Shown here piece by piece: positions 25,752 to 38,523 of a stretch of 64,000 nt of DNA (position 1 is its first letter; every line of letters starts with the position of its first letter). The translations under genes and the position numbers were made by a program. The DNA is taken from positions 1 through 64,000 of the forward strand of contig NZ_VJNA01000007.1 in the NCBI RefSeq assembly GCF_007556585.1, in the 5' to 3' direction. The notes beneath the pieces are model-generated. The model worked only from the letters and a program-made list of their open reading frames with translations, was not told the DNA's origin and did not search any database. This DNA is from Tepidimonas aquatica (GTDB lineage Bacteria; Pseudomonadota; Gammaproteobacteria; Burkholderiales; Burkholderiaceae_C).

Positions 25752-26577
25752 ACACACGATCGATCCCCTGCTGCCGCTGGCCTTCATCGGCGGCGGCAAC
25801 ATGGCCCATGCCATCGTCGGCGCGTTGGTGCGCGTCGGGCACGTGGCGCACCACATCACCGTCGTCGATCCCAACGACGACGCGCGCCTGCGCCTGCAGC
25901 AGCGCTGGGGCGTGACGACGCTGGCCGAGCCCGGCCCGGCGCTGCGCCGCGCGGCGTTGGTGGTGTGGGCCATCAAGCCGCAGCAGTTTCGCGAGGCCGC
26001 CCAAGCGGCGGCGCCGTACCTGGGCGACGCGCTGCACCTGAGCGTGGCCGCGGGCATCCGCTGCGCCAGCATCGCCGCCTGGAGCGGCAGCGCGCGCATC
26101 GTGCGCGCCATGCCCAACACCCCGGCGCTGGTCGGGCAAGGCATGACCGGCCTATACGCCACCCCGTCGGTCAGCGGCGACGACCGTCGGCTGGCCGAGG
26201 CGGTGGTGGCGTTGACCGGCGAGTACCTGTGGGTGGACGACGAGGCGCTGCTGGATGCGGTCACGGCCCTGTCCGGCTCGGGGCCCGCCTATGTGTTTTA
26301 CCTGCTGGAAGCGATGCGCGACGCCGGTGTGGCCATGGGCCTGAGCGCCGAGCAGGCGCTGCGGCTGGCCACCGCCACCTTCGCCGGCGCAGCACGGTTG
26401 GCGCGCGACGCCGGTGAACCGCCCGAGACGCTGCGCGAGCGTGTCACCTCCAAAGGCGGCACCACCGCCGCGGCGCTGGAGGTGCTGCACGCCCACGACG
26501 TGCGCGGCGCGTTCGCGCAAGCGTTGCAAGCCGCCCAGCGGCGCGCCGCCGAGCTGGCCGACGCGTTTGGCCGCTGA
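25744..26577 (+). CDS. proC: Pyrroline-5-carboxylate reductase
   Basis: Last step of proline synthesis: reduces 1-pyrroline-5-carboxylate with NAD(P)H. At 277 aa it shows the Rossmann start LAFIGGGNMAHAIVGAL, VVWAIKPQQF, IVRAMPNTPALVGQGMTG, the signature SGSGPAYVFYLLEAM and VTSKGGTTAAALEVL. It overlaps the end of the HexR-like gene by eight bases and is convergent with ubiA. Confidence 0.96.
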   Translation: MPEHTIDPLLPLAFIGGGNMAHAIVGALVRVGHVAHHITVVDPNDDARLRLQQRWGVTTLAEPGPALRRAALVVWAIKPQQFREAAQAAAPYLGDALHLSVAAGIRCASIAAWSGSARIVRAMPNTPALVGQGMTGLYATPSVSGDDRRLAEAVVALTGEYLWVDDEALLDAVTALSGSGPAYVFYLLEAMRDAGVAMGLSAEQALRLATATFAGAARLARDAGEPPETLRERVTSKGGTTAAALEVLHAHDVRGAFAQALQAAQRRAAELADAFGR

Positions 26578-26592
26578 GGGTCGGGGCAGGCG

Positions 26593-27498
26593 CTACGCCG
26601 CCCCGCCCAGCGCGAGCTGCAGCACCACCCCGGCAAACAGGCTGGCGCCCAGCCAGTGGTTGCGGCGAAACGCCGCAAAACACCCCTCACGTGTGCGGTG
26701 GCGGATCAGCCACGCGTGCCACACCACCTGCGCGGCCGCCAGCGCCACCCCGGCCGCCAGCCACGGCCCGCCCGCCAGCGGCCACACCAGCCACGTCCAC
26801 AGCACCAGGTGCAGCACGTAAAACGCCAGCACCGCCGCCACATCCCAGCGGCCCAGCGTGATGGCCGAGGTGCGAATGCCAATGCGCAGATCGTCGTCGC
26901 GGTCCACCATCGCGTACTCGGTGTCGTACGCCAGCACCCAAAACAGGTTGGCCACGAGCAAGGCCCACGCCAGCGCCGGAACCTCGCCGCGCACGGCGGC
27001 AAACGCCATCGGGATGCCAAAGCTGAACGCCACGCCCAGCACCGCCTGCGGCATGGCAAAAAAGCGCTTCGTGTAGGGGTAGAACACCGCCACGGCCAGC
27101 GCGGCGAACGACCACGCCACCGCGGCCGGGTGGGTCGTCAACACCAGCGCGAACGCCAGCAGCGCCAACGCCGCGCCCACCAGCAGGGCCTCGCGCACGC
27201 TGAGGCGACCGCTCGTCACCGGACGCTGGGCGGTGCGTTTGACGTGGCGGTCGAAGTCGCGGTCGGCCACGTCGTTGACACAGCAGCCAGCACTGCGCAT
27301 CAGGATGGTGCCGCCCACGAACACCAGCAACAGGTGCCACCCCGGCCATCCCCCCGCGGCCAGCCACAGCGCGCTGAGGGTCGGCCACAACAGCAGCAAC
27401 CAACCCGCGGGCCGGTTCCAGCGGATCAGGTCCAGGTACAACGCCAGCCGCGTGCGCCACGCGGGCGGCAGGGGGGGCAGGGTCGCGTTCACACTCAT
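26593..27498 (-). CDS. ubiA: 4-hydroxybenzoate polyprenyltransferase
   Basis: Inner-membrane prenyltransferase of ubiquinone synthesis, attaching the polyprenyl tail to 4-hydroxybenzoate. At 301 aa with about eight helices it carries both Asp-rich motifs: [15 protein letters not shown] (first, followed by RPVTSGRLS) and [18 protein letters not shown] (second). The ATG at 27498 overlaps the oxyR stop (TGATG), so the genes are coupled, an order seen in other Burkholderiales. Confidence 0.95.
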   Translation of the reverse strand: MSVNATLPPLPPAWRTRLALYLDLIRWNRPAGWLLLLWPTLSALWLAAGGWPGWHLLLVFVGGTILMRSAGCCVNDVADRDFDRHVKRTAQRPVTSGRLSVREALLVGAALALLAFALVLTTHPAAVAWSFAALAVAVFYPYTKRFFAMPQAVLGVAFSFGIPMAFAAVRGEVPALAWALLVANLFWVLAYDTEYAMVDRDDDLRIGIRTSAITLGRWDVAAVLAFYVLHLVLWTWLVWPLAGGPWLAAGVALAAAQVVWHAWLIRHRTREGCFAAFRRNHWLGASLFAGVVLQLALGGAA

Positions 27499-28451
27499 CA
27501 GGTCAGACGGCGGCAGCCCGGCAGTTCGCAGGCGTAAACGGCGTTGCGCAACGCGGCGATGGCCTCGTAGCGGGTGAAGCTGCGCCGCCAGGCCAGCACC
27601 ACACGGCGCGTCGGTGGCTCGCCGGCCAGTGGCAGGTAGCGCACGTAGCCGGCGTCGCCCTCGGTGGCGACGCCCGTGCCATCCAGCGCGCCCTTGGGCA
27701 CCGACAGGCGCGGCACCAACGTCACCCCCATGCCGGCGGCGACCATGTGCTTGATGGTCTCCAGCGACGAGCCTTCGAAGCTTTTTTGGATGCCCTCGCT
27801 GTGGTCGGAAAAACGCGCAAACTCCGGACACACCTGCAGCACGTGGTCGCGAAAGCAGTGCCCGTTGCCCAGCAGCAGCATCGTTTCGCGCTTGAGCTCG
27901 TCCACCGTCACCGCGTCGCGCGCCGCCAGCGGGTGGTCGCGCGGCACAGCGGCCACGAACGGCTCATCGTACAGCGGCGCCACCGCCAGGTTGGTGTCGG
28001 GAAACGGCTCGGCCAGGATGGCGGCATCGATCTCGCCCAGCCGCAGCTGTTCCAGCAGCTTGACGGTGAAGTTTTCTTGCAGGATCAGCGGCATTTGCCG
28101 CGCGCGCTCGATGACCTGCTTGACCAGGTCCGGCAGCAGGTACGGCGCAATCGTATAGATCAACCCGAGCCGCAGCGGGCCGACCAGCGGGTCTTTGCCG
28201 CGCTTGGCGATTTCCTTGATCGCTGCGGCTTGCTCCAGCACCACCTGGGCTTGGCGCACGATCTCCTGTCCCAGCGGCGTCACGGTCACTTCGGCAGCGC
28301 TGCGCTCGAAGATTTTGACCTCCAGCTCCTCCTCGAGTTTTTTGACCGCCACCGACAGCGTTGGCTGCGACACGAAGCACGCCTCGGCCGCCCGGCCAAA
28401 GTGCCGTTCGCGCGCCACGGCGACGATGTATTTGAGTTCGGTCAGCGTCAT
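27498..28451 (-). CDS. oxyR: LysR-family peroxide sensor OxyR
   Basis: Redox-sensing activator of peroxide defence. The N-terminal helix-turn-helix starts [18 protein letters not shown], and the sensor domain has the two redox cysteines in [16 protein letters not shown]. Counting from the ATG at 28451 they fall at residues 199 and 208, exactly as in E. coli OxyR, which supports this start. An in-frame ATG at 28463 has a better-spaced GGAGG and would add four residues. The protein is 317 aa. dps, a common OxyR target, lies 16 kb away in this window. Confidence 0.95.
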   Translation of the reverse strand: MTLTELKYIVAVARERHFGRAAEACFVSQPTLSVAVKKLEEELEVKIFERSAAEVTVTPLGQEIVRQAQVVLEQAAAIKEIAKRGKDPLVGPLRLGLIYTIAPYLLPDLVKQVIERARQMPLILQENFTVKLLEQLRLGEIDAAILAEPFPDTNLAVAPLYDEPFVAAVPRDHPLAARDAVTVDELKRETMLLLGNGHCFRDHVLQVCPEFARFSDHSEGIQKSFEGSSLETIKHMVAAGMGVTLVPRLSVPKGALDGTGVATEGDAGYVRYLPLAGEPPTRRVVLAWRRSFTRYEAIAALRNAVYACELPGCRRLT

Positions 28452-28503
28452 CGATCGTCCCATAGGGGACTGCCTCCGTCGGTGGGGCAGCCCACGACCC
28501 CTC

Positions 28504-30660
28504 TCAGGCTTTCAGGTAGTCCAATTTTGCCCCGAGCCAGCGCTGCACGTGCGCCTGCGCCTGCTGCGGCGCGTGCGTCCACATCCACGGCGCCCAGCGC
28601 TGCGCCCACTCGATCAGGTCGGCGTCGCGCTGCAGGTCGGCAAAGCGCAGCATCGGCAGGCCCGACTGGCGCGCGCCCAGAAATTCGCCGGGGCCGCGGA
28701 TCGCCAGGTCACGCCGCGCGATCTCGAAGCCATCGTGCGTCTCGACCATCGCACGCAGCCGCTCGCGTGCCGCCGCGCTCAGGCGACCGTCCTGGCCCGG
28801 ACTGTACAGCAGCACGCACGCCGCCGCCAGCGAACCGCGCCCGACGCGGCCGCGCAACTGGTGCAGCTGGCTCAGACCAAAGCGCTCGGCGTGCTCGACC
28901 ACCATCAGCGTCGCGTTGGGCACATCTACGCCGACCTCGATGACCGTGGTGGCCACCAACACCGCCAGCTCCCCGCGCGCAAAGGCCGCCATCACGGCCT
29001 TTTTGTCCGCCGTCGGCAAGCGGGCGTGCAGCAACCCCACCTGCACCGGGCGCCCGTGGGCGTCCAGCACCCCGTGCAGCGCCGCGGCCAGTTCGGCGTG
29101 CGTGGCGGTGGCCGCGCGCAGGTCCAGGGCCTCGCTTTCCTCGACCAATGGGCACACCCAGTACACCTGCCGCCCCTGCGCCACCTGGGCGCGGATGCGC
29201 TCGATGACCTGCGCGCGGCGCGTGTCGGCCAGCAGCTTGGTCACCACCGGCGTGCGCCCCGGAGGCAGCTCATCCAGCGTCGACACGTCGACGTCGCCGA
29301 ACGCGGTCATGGCCAGTGTGCGCGGGATCGGGGTGGCGCTCATCATCAGCAGGTGCGGCTCCAGCCCCGGCGCGTCGGCGCCCGCCTTGCCGCGCAGCGC
29401 CAGCCGCTGCTCGACGCCAAAGCGGTGCTGTTCGTCGACGATGGCCAGCCCCAGGCGTTGGAACACCACCTGCTGCTGAATCACCGCGTGCGTGCCCACC
29501 ACCAGCGCGGCCTGTCCCTGCGCGATGGCCTGCAGCATAGCCTGACGCTGCGCGCGCGGCTGCGCCCCGGTCAGCCACGCCACGCTGCGCCCCAGCGGCT
29601 GCAGCAGCGGCTCGAGCCACTGCACCAGCTTGCCAAAGTGCTGCTCGGCCAGGATTTCGGTCGGCGCCATCAAAGCGCACTGCCAGCCCGCGTCGATGGC
29701 GACCGCAGCCGCCAACGCCGCCACCACGGTTTTGCCGCTGCCGACGTCCCCCTGCAGCAAGCGGTGCATCGGGTGGGCGCGGGCCAGGTCCGCGGCGATG
29801 TCGGCCACCACACGCCGCTGCGCCCCGGTCAACGCGAACGGCAGCACCGCCTGCAACCTGGCCGGCAGCCCGTCGGGCGCGGCGCGCAGAACCGGGGCAC
29901 GCTGGGCTGCGCGCTGCTGGCGTGCCTGCCACTGCGCCAGTTGCTGCGCCAGCAACTCCTCGGCCGCCAGGCGCCGCCAGGCCGGGTGGGTGCGCTGCTG
30001 CAGCGCGTCGCGCTCGACGTCGGGCGGCGGCTGGTGCAGCAACCGCAACGCCTGCTGCAGCGTCCAGGCCCGTGCGTGGCCGCCGGGCAGTTCGGCCAAG
30101 GCGGCAGAGGGGACCGTCTCGTCCCACGCCAGGCGCGCCAGCGCCCGCTGGATGGCGGCGCGCAGGTACGCTTGCGGCAACCCCGCGGTGGTGGGGTACA
30201 CCGGCGTCAAGCCTGTTGGCAGGGCGGCGTCGGGTGCCAGCAGGCGCGGATGCACCATGCTCCATCCGGCCCAGCCGCCGCGCAGCTCGCCATGCACCCG
30301 CACCCGTGCCCCAACCGCCAGCCGCTGCCGGTGCGTGGGGTAAAAGGTAAAAAAGCGCAGTGTCAGGCGCACGCCGTCGTCCGCCTGCACGACGGCCACC
30401 AACTGGCGCCGCAGGCGCGTCAACACCTCGCAGCTCAGCACCACGCCTTCCACCAGGGCCTCGTCGCCGTCGCGCGCCTGCCCCAGCGGGGTGACGCGGG
30501 TCAGATCCTCGTAACGCAGCGGCAGGTGCAGCGCCAGCGCGCTATCGTCGGTCAGCCCCAGGCGCTGCAACGCCCGCTGCGCGGCGCTGGCTGGCGCACG
30601 CGGGCCTGGCGCGCCGGCTGGGGGCGCGGGCTCAGTCGGGGCAGCGGCGCGACGCGGCAT
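28504..30660 (-). CDS. recG: ATP-dependent DNA helicase RecG
   Basis: Fork-reversal and branch-migration helicase of recombination and repair. At 718 aa it has an N-terminal wedge/OB domain (LPLRYEDLTRVTPLG, HGELRGGW), Walker A LLQGDVGSGKTVVAALAA, the DEAH-box variant VDEQHRFGVEQR, MSATPIPRTLAMTAFGD and helicase motifs including QLRGRVGRG. The start ATG at 30660 precedes an Ala/Pro-rich stretch of about 30 residues that may be a local extension. It follows a diguanylate cyclase gene by 44 bp. Confidence 0.96.
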   Translation of the reverse strand: MPRRAAAPTEPAPPAGAPGPRAPASAAQRALQRLGLTDDSALALHLPLRYEDLTRVTPLGQARDGDEALVEGVVLSCEVLTRLRRQLVAVVQADDGVRLTLRFFTFYPTHRQRLAVGARVRVHGELRGGWAGWSMVHPRLLAPDAALPTGLTPVYPTTAGLPQAYLRAAIQRALARLAWDETVPSAALAELPGGHARAWTLQQALRLLHQPPPDVERDALQQRTHPAWRRLAAEELLAQQLAQWQARQQRAAQRAPVLRAAPDGLPARLQAVLPFALTGAQRRVVADIAADLARAHPMHRLLQGDVGSGKTVVAALAAAVAIDAGWQCALMAPTEILAEQHFGKLVQWLEPLLQPLGRSVAWLTGAQPRAQRQAMLQAIAQGQAALVVGTHAVIQQQVVFQRLGLAIVDEQHRFGVEQRLALRGKAGADAPGLEPHLLMMSATPIPRTLAMTAFGDVDVSTLDELPPGRTPVVTKLLADTRRAQVIERIRAQVAQGRQVYWVCPLVEESEALDLRAATATHAELAAALHGVLDAHGRPVQVGLLHARLPTADKKAVMAAFARGELAVLVATTVIEVGVDVPNATLMVVEHAERFGLSQLHQLRGRVGRGSLAAACVLLYSPGQDGRLSAAARERLRAMVETHDGFEIARRDLAIRGPGEFLGARQSGLPMLRFADLQRDADLIEWAQRWAPWMWTHAPQQAQAHVQRWLGAKLDYLKA

Positions 30661-30704
30661 GGACCGATGCTAGCACCGCCCACCGCCCCAGCGCCGCGCC
30701 GCCT

Positions 30705-31754
30705 TTAGCTGCGCGCCACCATCGCGGGGCCAGGCGGTGCCCACGCCGCACGGTCGCGCCCAGTGCGTTTAGCATCGTACAGCGCGGCGTCGGCGCGCGC
30801 CAGACAAGCCTGCCACGGCTCGCCGACGGCATGCACCGCGACCCCGGCCGAAAACGTCACCGGCTGCTGGTCCGCCTGCACGTCCTCGGCCACCCGGGCG
30901 CGCAGGCGTTGCAGCAACGCTTGCACCGCCTGCGGCTCGCCCTGCGGCAACCACAGCACGAATTCCTCGCCCCCCAGCCGGTACAGACGATCACTTTTGC
31001 GCAGCACGCCGCGCGTTACATCGGCAAAACGGCGCAGCACGGCGTCGCCCTCATCGTGGCCCAGGCGGTCGTTGATGGCCTTGAAGTGGTCCAGGTCCAC
31101 CACCACGAGTGTGCCCAAGGCCCCGCCCGCCTGCGCCAGCTCCAGCTCCAGCAGCCGGCGGTTGCCCACCCCCGTGAGGGCGTCGAGCAGACTCAACGTG
31201 CGCCAGCCGCGAATGTGCTGCTGCGCTTGCTGGGCCACCACGTAGCCCAGCAACGCCGTCAGCGAGGCGGTGAAGATAAAAAACAGCAGCCCCTCGTGGC
31301 CACCCAGCTCTCCCCACGAGAGCGCCGCCGCCCCGGCGATGGCGGCCAGGCCCAGCACGATGGCCGCCGCCGGCGGCACCAGAAAAAACAGCATCAGCAC
31401 GCCGGGGTAGATCCAAAACAGGGCCGCAAACCGCGCCGCCCACCCGATGGCCCAGATGCCGCCCACGATGGCCAGCCCCACCACCCACCCCGCCCGCCGG
31501 GTGTCGCCGCTGCGCCAGGCGTACCCCGCCGCGCCGCTGAGCAGCGCGGACAGCACCAGGTCGTTGGCCATCGCCAGCCAGTTGCCCTGCCAGGCGCGGT
31601 ACAGCGCAAACGGCAGCAGCCACACCACCGCGACGACGACGCCCAACACCAATACGCCCAGCGTGTAGTCGCCGCGCACGCGCTGCCACAGCGTGTGCAC
31701 ACCCCCAGTGGGCAGCGCCGACGGCGGTGCACGCCTGTCATCAAAAGGTGGCAT
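30705..31754 (-). CDS. Membrane-anchored diguanylate cyclase
   Basis: A 349-residue c-di-GMP synthase with about six N-terminal membrane helices (from [18 protein letters not shown]) and a C-terminal GGDEF domain. The active-site motif is LGGEEF, preceded after five residues by RKSD, the RxxD product-inhibition site; [13 protein letters not shown] and [17 protein letters not shown] are also typical. The start was placed at the ATG at 31754 (MPPFDDRR). It is divergent from queA with a 125-bp gap, and the sensor ligand is unknown. Confidence 0.9.
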   Translation of the reverse strand: MPPFDDRRAPPSALPTGGVHTLWQRVRGDYTLGVLVLGVVVAVVWLLPFALYRAWQGNWLAMANDLVLSALLSGAAGYAWRSGDTRRAGWVVGLAIVGGIWAIGWAARFAALFWIYPGVLMLFFLVPPAAAIVLGLAAIAGAAALSWGELGGHEGLLFFIFTASLTALLGYVVAQQAQQHIRGWRTLSLLDALTGVGNRRLLELELAQAGGALGTLVVVDLDHFKAINDRLGHDEGDAVLRRFADVTRGVLRKSDRLYRLGGEEFVLWLPQGEPQAVQALLQRLRARVAEDVQADQQPVTFSAGVAVHAVGEPWQACLARADAALYDAKRTGRDRAAWAPPGPAMVARS

Positions 31755-31879
31755 GGGACGGTCTCCTCGGCCGGCACGAACGTTCGTTTGTTGTGATGGT
31801 AGCCCGATTGACCCGCGCTGGGCGACAATGGCGCCTTCGCGTTTTCCCTTGGTACGGATCCGTCCGGTCCTCAAGTCCC

Positions 31880-32944
31880 ATGAGCATTTCAACCCCCCAT
31901 ACGTGGCGCACCACCGATTTCGATTTTGAGCTGCCACCTGAGCTGATCGCCCAGCACCCCGCGCCCGAGCGCAGCGCGTCACGGCTGCTCGATGGTCGGC
32001 GCTGGCCACCAATCGACCTTATTTTCCGGCAGTTGCCCGAGCTGCTGCAGCCCGGGGACTTGATGGTGTTCAACGACACCCAGGTCATCAAGGCTCGCCT
32101 GTTCGGCGTCAAACCCACCGGTGGCAGGCTGGAGGTGCTGGTCGAGCGCGTGCTGCCCGACGGCGAGGTCGTGGCGCACATGAAAGTCAGCAAAAAACCC
32201 GCCGTCGGCACTGAGCTGCGCATGGCGCCCGACGCCCACGGCACGCCCGCGTTCACCGCCACGCTGCTGGGGCGCTGGCCCGAGGCGGATGGGCCGCTGT
32301 TTCGGCTGCGTTTTTCTGGCGACCCGTACACGCTGATGCAGCGCTACGGCCACGTGCCGCTGCCGCCGTACATCCAGCACCCGGACAGCGCCGACGACGA
32401 GCAGCGCTACCAGACGGTGTTCGCCAAGCACCCCGGCGCGGTGGCCGCGCCCACCGCCGCGCTGCATTTTGACGAGGCGGTGTTGGCCGCACTGGACGCG
32501 CGCGGGGTGCGCCGGGCTGCTGTCACCCTGCATGTCGGCGCCGGCACCTTCCAGCCGGTCAAGGTCGACGACATCGCCCAACACCGCATGCACAGCGAGT
32601 GGTACCGCATCCCCCCCGAAACACTGGCCGCGCTGGAACAGACCCGCCGCCAGGGCGGGCGCATCGTGGCCGTCGGCACCACCACCGTGCGCACGCTGGA
32701 AAGCTGGGCCGCCACCGGCCAGACCGAGGGCGACACCGACATTTTCATCACCCCTGGGTTCAGCTTCCGCGTGGTGGATGGGCTGATCACCAACTTCCAC
32801 CTGCCGCGCAGCACGCTGATGATGCTGGTCAGCGCCTTCGCGGGCTACGAGCGCATCATGGCGCTGTACCGCCACGCCGTGCAGCAGCGCTACCGTTTTT
32901 TCAGCTACGGCGACGCGATGCTGCTGCGGCGCGAGGGCGGTTAG
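31880..32944 (+). CDS. queA: tRNA preQ1(34) S-adenosylmethionine ribosyltransferase-isomerase
   Basis: Adds the epoxycyclopentanediol ring to preQ1 in the tRNA wobble position, making epoxyqueuosine. At 354 aa it has [60 protein letters not shown] and [11 protein letters not shown]. The ATG at 31880 gives the family-like start. queA and tgt act in the same pathway and are usually adjacent; here a toxin-antitoxin pair and a small protein gene lie between them. Confidence 0.96.
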   Translation: MSISTPHTWRTTDFDFELPPELIAQHPAPERSASRLLDGRRWPPIDLIFRQLPELLQPGDLMVFNDTQVIKARLFGVKPTGGRLEVLVERVLPDGEVVAHMKVSKKPAVGTELRMAPDAHGTPAFTATLLGRWPEADGPLFRLRFSGDPYTLMQRYGHVPLPPYIQHPDSADDEQRYQTVFAKHPGAVAAPTAALHFDEAVLAALDARGVRRAAVTLHVGAGTFQPVKVDDIAQHRMHSEWYRIPPETLAALEQTRRQGGRIVAVGTTTVRTLESWAATGQTEGDTDIFITPGFSFRVVDGLITNFHLPRSTLMMLVSAFAGYERIMALYRHAVQQRYRFFSYGDAMLLRREGG

Positions 32945-32991
32945 ACGCCGCTCCACCCCGAATCCCCACAGGGCACGGCAAATACACGGGG

Positions 32992-33020
32992 TTGACGGCC
33001 CTACGTTTCGTAGCCATATT
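32992..33020 (+). promoter_or_regulatory. Promoter and candidate autoregulatory operator of the toxin-antitoxin pair
   Basis: TTGACG at 32992-32997 and CATATT at 33015-33020 are separated by 17 bp. The spacer contains a perfect inverted repeat CTACG-TTT-CGTAG at 33001-33013. An operator between -35 and -10 fits the autorepression known for Phd/YefM antitoxins. The positions are seen directly; the regulation is inference. Confidence 0.55.
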
Positions 33021-33043
33021 GATGTCGAACATGGGAGTCGCTG

Positions 33044-33295
33044 ATGGAGCCGATCCTTGCAGATATCGCTGTAAGCATGTCCGAGTTCAAGAAGAACCCG
33101 GCTGCCGTCCTGCGGCAGGCCAAGCACCGGCCGGTGGCGGTGCTCAGCCACAACCGCACGGCGTTTTACATGGTGGAGCCGCGTTTGTTCGAGGCAATGA
33201 TGGAAGAGCTCGCTGACCGTGAGCTGTACCGAAAAGCCGCGAGCCGTCTGGCCGAGAAGTCCAAGGCCGTCGAGGTGGACATTGACGAACTCTGA
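33044..33295 (+). CDS. Type II toxin-antitoxin antitoxin, Phd/YefM-like
   Basis: An 83-residue protein with the Phd/YefM fold signature: an N-terminal strand/helix (ILADIAVSMSEFKKNPAAVLRQA), RPVAVLSHNRTAFYMVEP and a charged C-terminal tail likely to wrap the toxin. It lies downstream of a promoter with a built-in inverted repeat. Its last 14 bases overlap the start of the RelE/ParE-like toxin gene, the standard antitoxin-first arrangement. The start ATG at 33044 has GGGAG upstream. Confidence 0.88.
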   Translation: MEPILADIAVSMSEFKKNPAAVLRQAKHRPVAVLSHNRTAFYMVEPRLFEAMMEELADRELYRKAASRLAEKSKAVEVDIDEL

Positions 33296-33668
33296 CGGTT
33301 TGCAGCCAAAGCGCACGCACCGCTACAAGCTTCGCTTCATGCCGGAGGCGCTCGATGAATGGCGCAGCCTGGACGGCTCGGTCAAGGCGAACCTCAAGAA
33401 GCTGCTCGAGAAGCGCCTGGACAACCCTCACGTCCCGGGAGCAGAGCTGACTGGAGCATTGGCGGGCTGCTACAAGATCAAGTTGCGCAAGCAAGGTGTG
33501 CGTCTGGTGTATTCGGTCGAGGACGACCACCTGCTGGTTGTTGTGCTCGCGGTGGACAAGCGCGAGGATGCGGTGGTCTACAAGTCTGCTGTTTCGCGGT
33601 TTTCTGCCATCGTGCAAGAGCTTGCAGAGGCCTTGCGCATCCAACCCACCAAGGGGTCCGGCGGCTAG
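33282..33668 (+). CDS. Type II toxin, RelE/ParE superfamily
   Basis: A 128-residue RelE-fold protein. Family marks: YKLRFMPEALDEWRSLD, KKLLEKRLDNPHVPG, LAGCYKIKLRKQGVRLVY and a C-terminal VVLAVDKREDAVVYKSA. RelE members cleave mRNA on the ribosome; ParE members poison gyrase. The KIKLR-GVRLVY pattern is more RelE-like, but the target is not proven. The start was set at the TTG at 33282, which overlaps the antitoxin end and has GAGGTGG upstream. An 18-residue N-terminal extension relative to short RelE proteins may be unreal if initiation is further in. Confidence 0.85.
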   Translation: MTNSDGLQPKRTHRYKLRFMPEALDEWRSLDGSVKANLKKLLEKRLDNPHVPGAELTGALAGCYKIKLRKQGVRLVYSVEDDHLLVVVLAVDKREDAVVYKSAVSRFSAIVQELAEALRIQPTKGSGG

Positions 33669-33757
33669 GTGCCGATGGCCGCGGCCAGCCGACGCCGCGG
33701 GTGCCCCTCGCCCAACGCCGCCCGACGCACCCAAAGTACTGGACGCATACAAACACC

Positions 33758-33786
33758 TTGCGTGCCCTGGCGCAACGCACTACGAT
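33758..33786 (+). promoter_or_regulatory. Candidate promoter of the YjfB-like gene
   Basis: TTGCGT at 33758-33763 and TACGAT at 33781-33786 are 17 bp apart and end 10 bases before the start codon, so a transcript would have a very short leader. The match is moderate and judged by eye. Confidence 0.35.
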
Positions 33787-33796
33787 AGGGGCCGTG

Positions 33797-37108
<3,312 letters not shown>

Positions 37109-37168
37109 TGTCGTAACGGCTCCTACGGCAGACCCGGCTGCGCCGCGGCAGATCCGGGCCGGTGGGGG

Positions 37169-37471
37169 TCAGGTGTCCAGCGCGGCGCCCAGGCGGCGCA
37201 GCCGCGCGCGCAGGCGCTCGATCTCGCCTTCGAGTTGCACCACCAGCGCCGCCAACTCGGGGTCGGCGTCGAAGTGGCGTTGCAGCCACGCCCAGCGGCG
37301 CACCCGCTGCAGCGCCGCGGCATCCAGCGGCTCGCCAGTGCCCATGGCCGGCACCAGCCCTGCTTGGGCCGCCGCCTGCCACCACGCCGCCGACACGCCC
37401 GTTGCGCGGCACAGGGCTTCGGCGTCGGTGACCTCGCTGAGCACCTCCACGCGAATGACGTTGACTTCCAT
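37169..37471 (-). CDS. cbpM: CbpM-like chaperone modulator (MerR-type)
   Basis: A 100-residue protein with a MerR-like N-terminal fold (VTDAEALCRATGVSAAWW) and a C-terminal coiled coil (LVVQLEGEIERLRARLRRL). CbpM proteins bind the J-domain of CbpA and inhibit its co-chaperone activity. Identity rests on the fold pattern, the size and the location immediately downstream of the cbpA-like gene (one base between stop and start). Confidence 0.8.
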   Translation of the reverse strand: MEVNVIRVEVLSEVTDAEALCRATGVSAAWWQAAAQAGLVPAMGTGEPLDAAALQRVRRWAWLQRHFDADPELAALVVQLEGEIERLRARLRRLGAALDT

Positions 37472-37472
37472 C

Positions 37473-38438
37473 TCACTGGCTCCTTTCGGCTTCGGCCGCC
37501 GCCACGCGGCGGGCGTCGAAGTCGGTCAGCTCGGCGGCCATTTGTTCGTACAGCGCGCGCGCCCGCGGGTCGTACGCGCTGGGCAGGATGACGCGCAGCT
37601 GCAGCTCCAGGTCGCCGGGCTCGCGCGCCGGCAGCCCCTTGCCACGCACGGTCAGCGTCTGCCCCGATTGGCTGCCTGCGGGCACGCGCACCTTGAGCGA
37701 GCTGCCATCGGGCAGCGTGACCGGCACCACCGCGCCCAGCGCCGCTTCCCACGGGGCCAGCGGCAGCTCGGTGATGAGCGTTTTGCCGTCCAGCCGGTAG
37801 CGCGGGTGCGGGCGGATGGCCACCTCCAGGTACAGGTCGCCCGGCGGCTCGCCCGGGCCACCCTGGCCGGCCAGACGGATCAGTTGCCCCGGCCGCACGC
37901 CAGCAGGGATGGTGACTTGCAGCGTGCGGTGCCGCAGCACGACGTGGCCGCGCTCGTCCAACTCGGGCGCCTGCAGCGTCAGCGTGTGCGTACCGCCACG
38001 CCAAGCCTGCTCCAGATCCAACACCACCTTGGCGTGGTGGTCCTCGCCGCGCAGGCCGCGCCCGCGCGCGGCATGCCGCCCAGCGGCGCGCGCGCTGGCC
38101 ATGCGACCGAACAGTTCACTGAAAAAGTCGCTGAACTCGGCCGCGTCCATGCCTTCGGGCGCGCCGTGAAACTCGAAGCCAGCATCCCAGTCCGGCGGCG
38201 GGGTGAAGGTCTGCCCGGCGCGACGCCCCTGCGCCAGGCGATCGTAGGCGGCGCGCTTGCCCGGGTCGGACAGCACGGTGTAGGCCTCGTTGACCTCGCT
38301 CATGCGCTGCGCCGCGTCCGGCTCCTTGCTGACGTCCGGATGGTACTTGCGCGCCAGCTTGCGGTAAGCCCGCTTGATGTCGTCGGCGCTGGCGTCGCGC
38401 GCCACGCCCAGCACCGCGTAATAGTCTTTGAACTCCAC
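37473..38438 (-). CDS. cbpA: CbpA-like DnaJ co-chaperone
   Basis: A 321-residue J-domain protein without a zinc-finger domain. The J-domain covers about residues 5-70 ([20 protein letters not shown], with the HPD motif in RKYHPDV). A Gly/Phe-poor linker and the C-terminal peptide-binding domains follow ([40 protein letters not shown]). It stimulates DnaK. It is preceded by a sigma-32-like promoter and heads the cbpA-cbpM-ftsH operon, a plausible heat-response unit. Confidence 0.92.
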   Translation of the reverse strand: MEFKDYYAVLGVARDASADDIKRAYRKLARKYHPDVSKEPDAAQRMSEVNEAYTVLSDPGKRAAYDRLAQGRRAGQTFTPPPDWDAGFEFHGAPEGMDAAEFSDFFSELFGRMASARAAGRHAARGRGLRGEDHHAKVVLDLEQAWRGGTHTLTLQAPELDERGHVVLRHRTLQVTIPAGVRPGQLIRLAGQGGPGEPPGDLYLEVAIRPHPRYRLDGKTLITELPLAPWEAALGAVVPVTLPDGSSLKVRVPAGSQSGQTLTVRGKGLPAREPGDLELQLRVILPSAYDPRARALYEQMAAELTDFDARRVAAAEAERSQ

Positions 38439-38476
38439 CTCAGCTCCTTTGTGCGTCGGGGATGCACTGCAACGTC

Positions 38477-38503
38477 AAGTGGGGTGACACCGCGCCGTTT
38501 CAA
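38477..38503 (-). promoter_or_regulatory. Sigma-32 (heat-shock) type promoter of the cbpA operon
   Basis: On the minus strand TTGAAA (38503-38498) is followed after 13 bp by CCCCACTT (38484-38477). This differs by one base from the consensus CCCCATnT and has a preferred spacing for RpoH promoters. The -10 ends 39 bp before the cbpA start. It was identified by eye against the E. coli consensus. Confidence 0.6.
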
Positions 38504-38523
38504 CCCCAGCACGCCCTGCGTCG

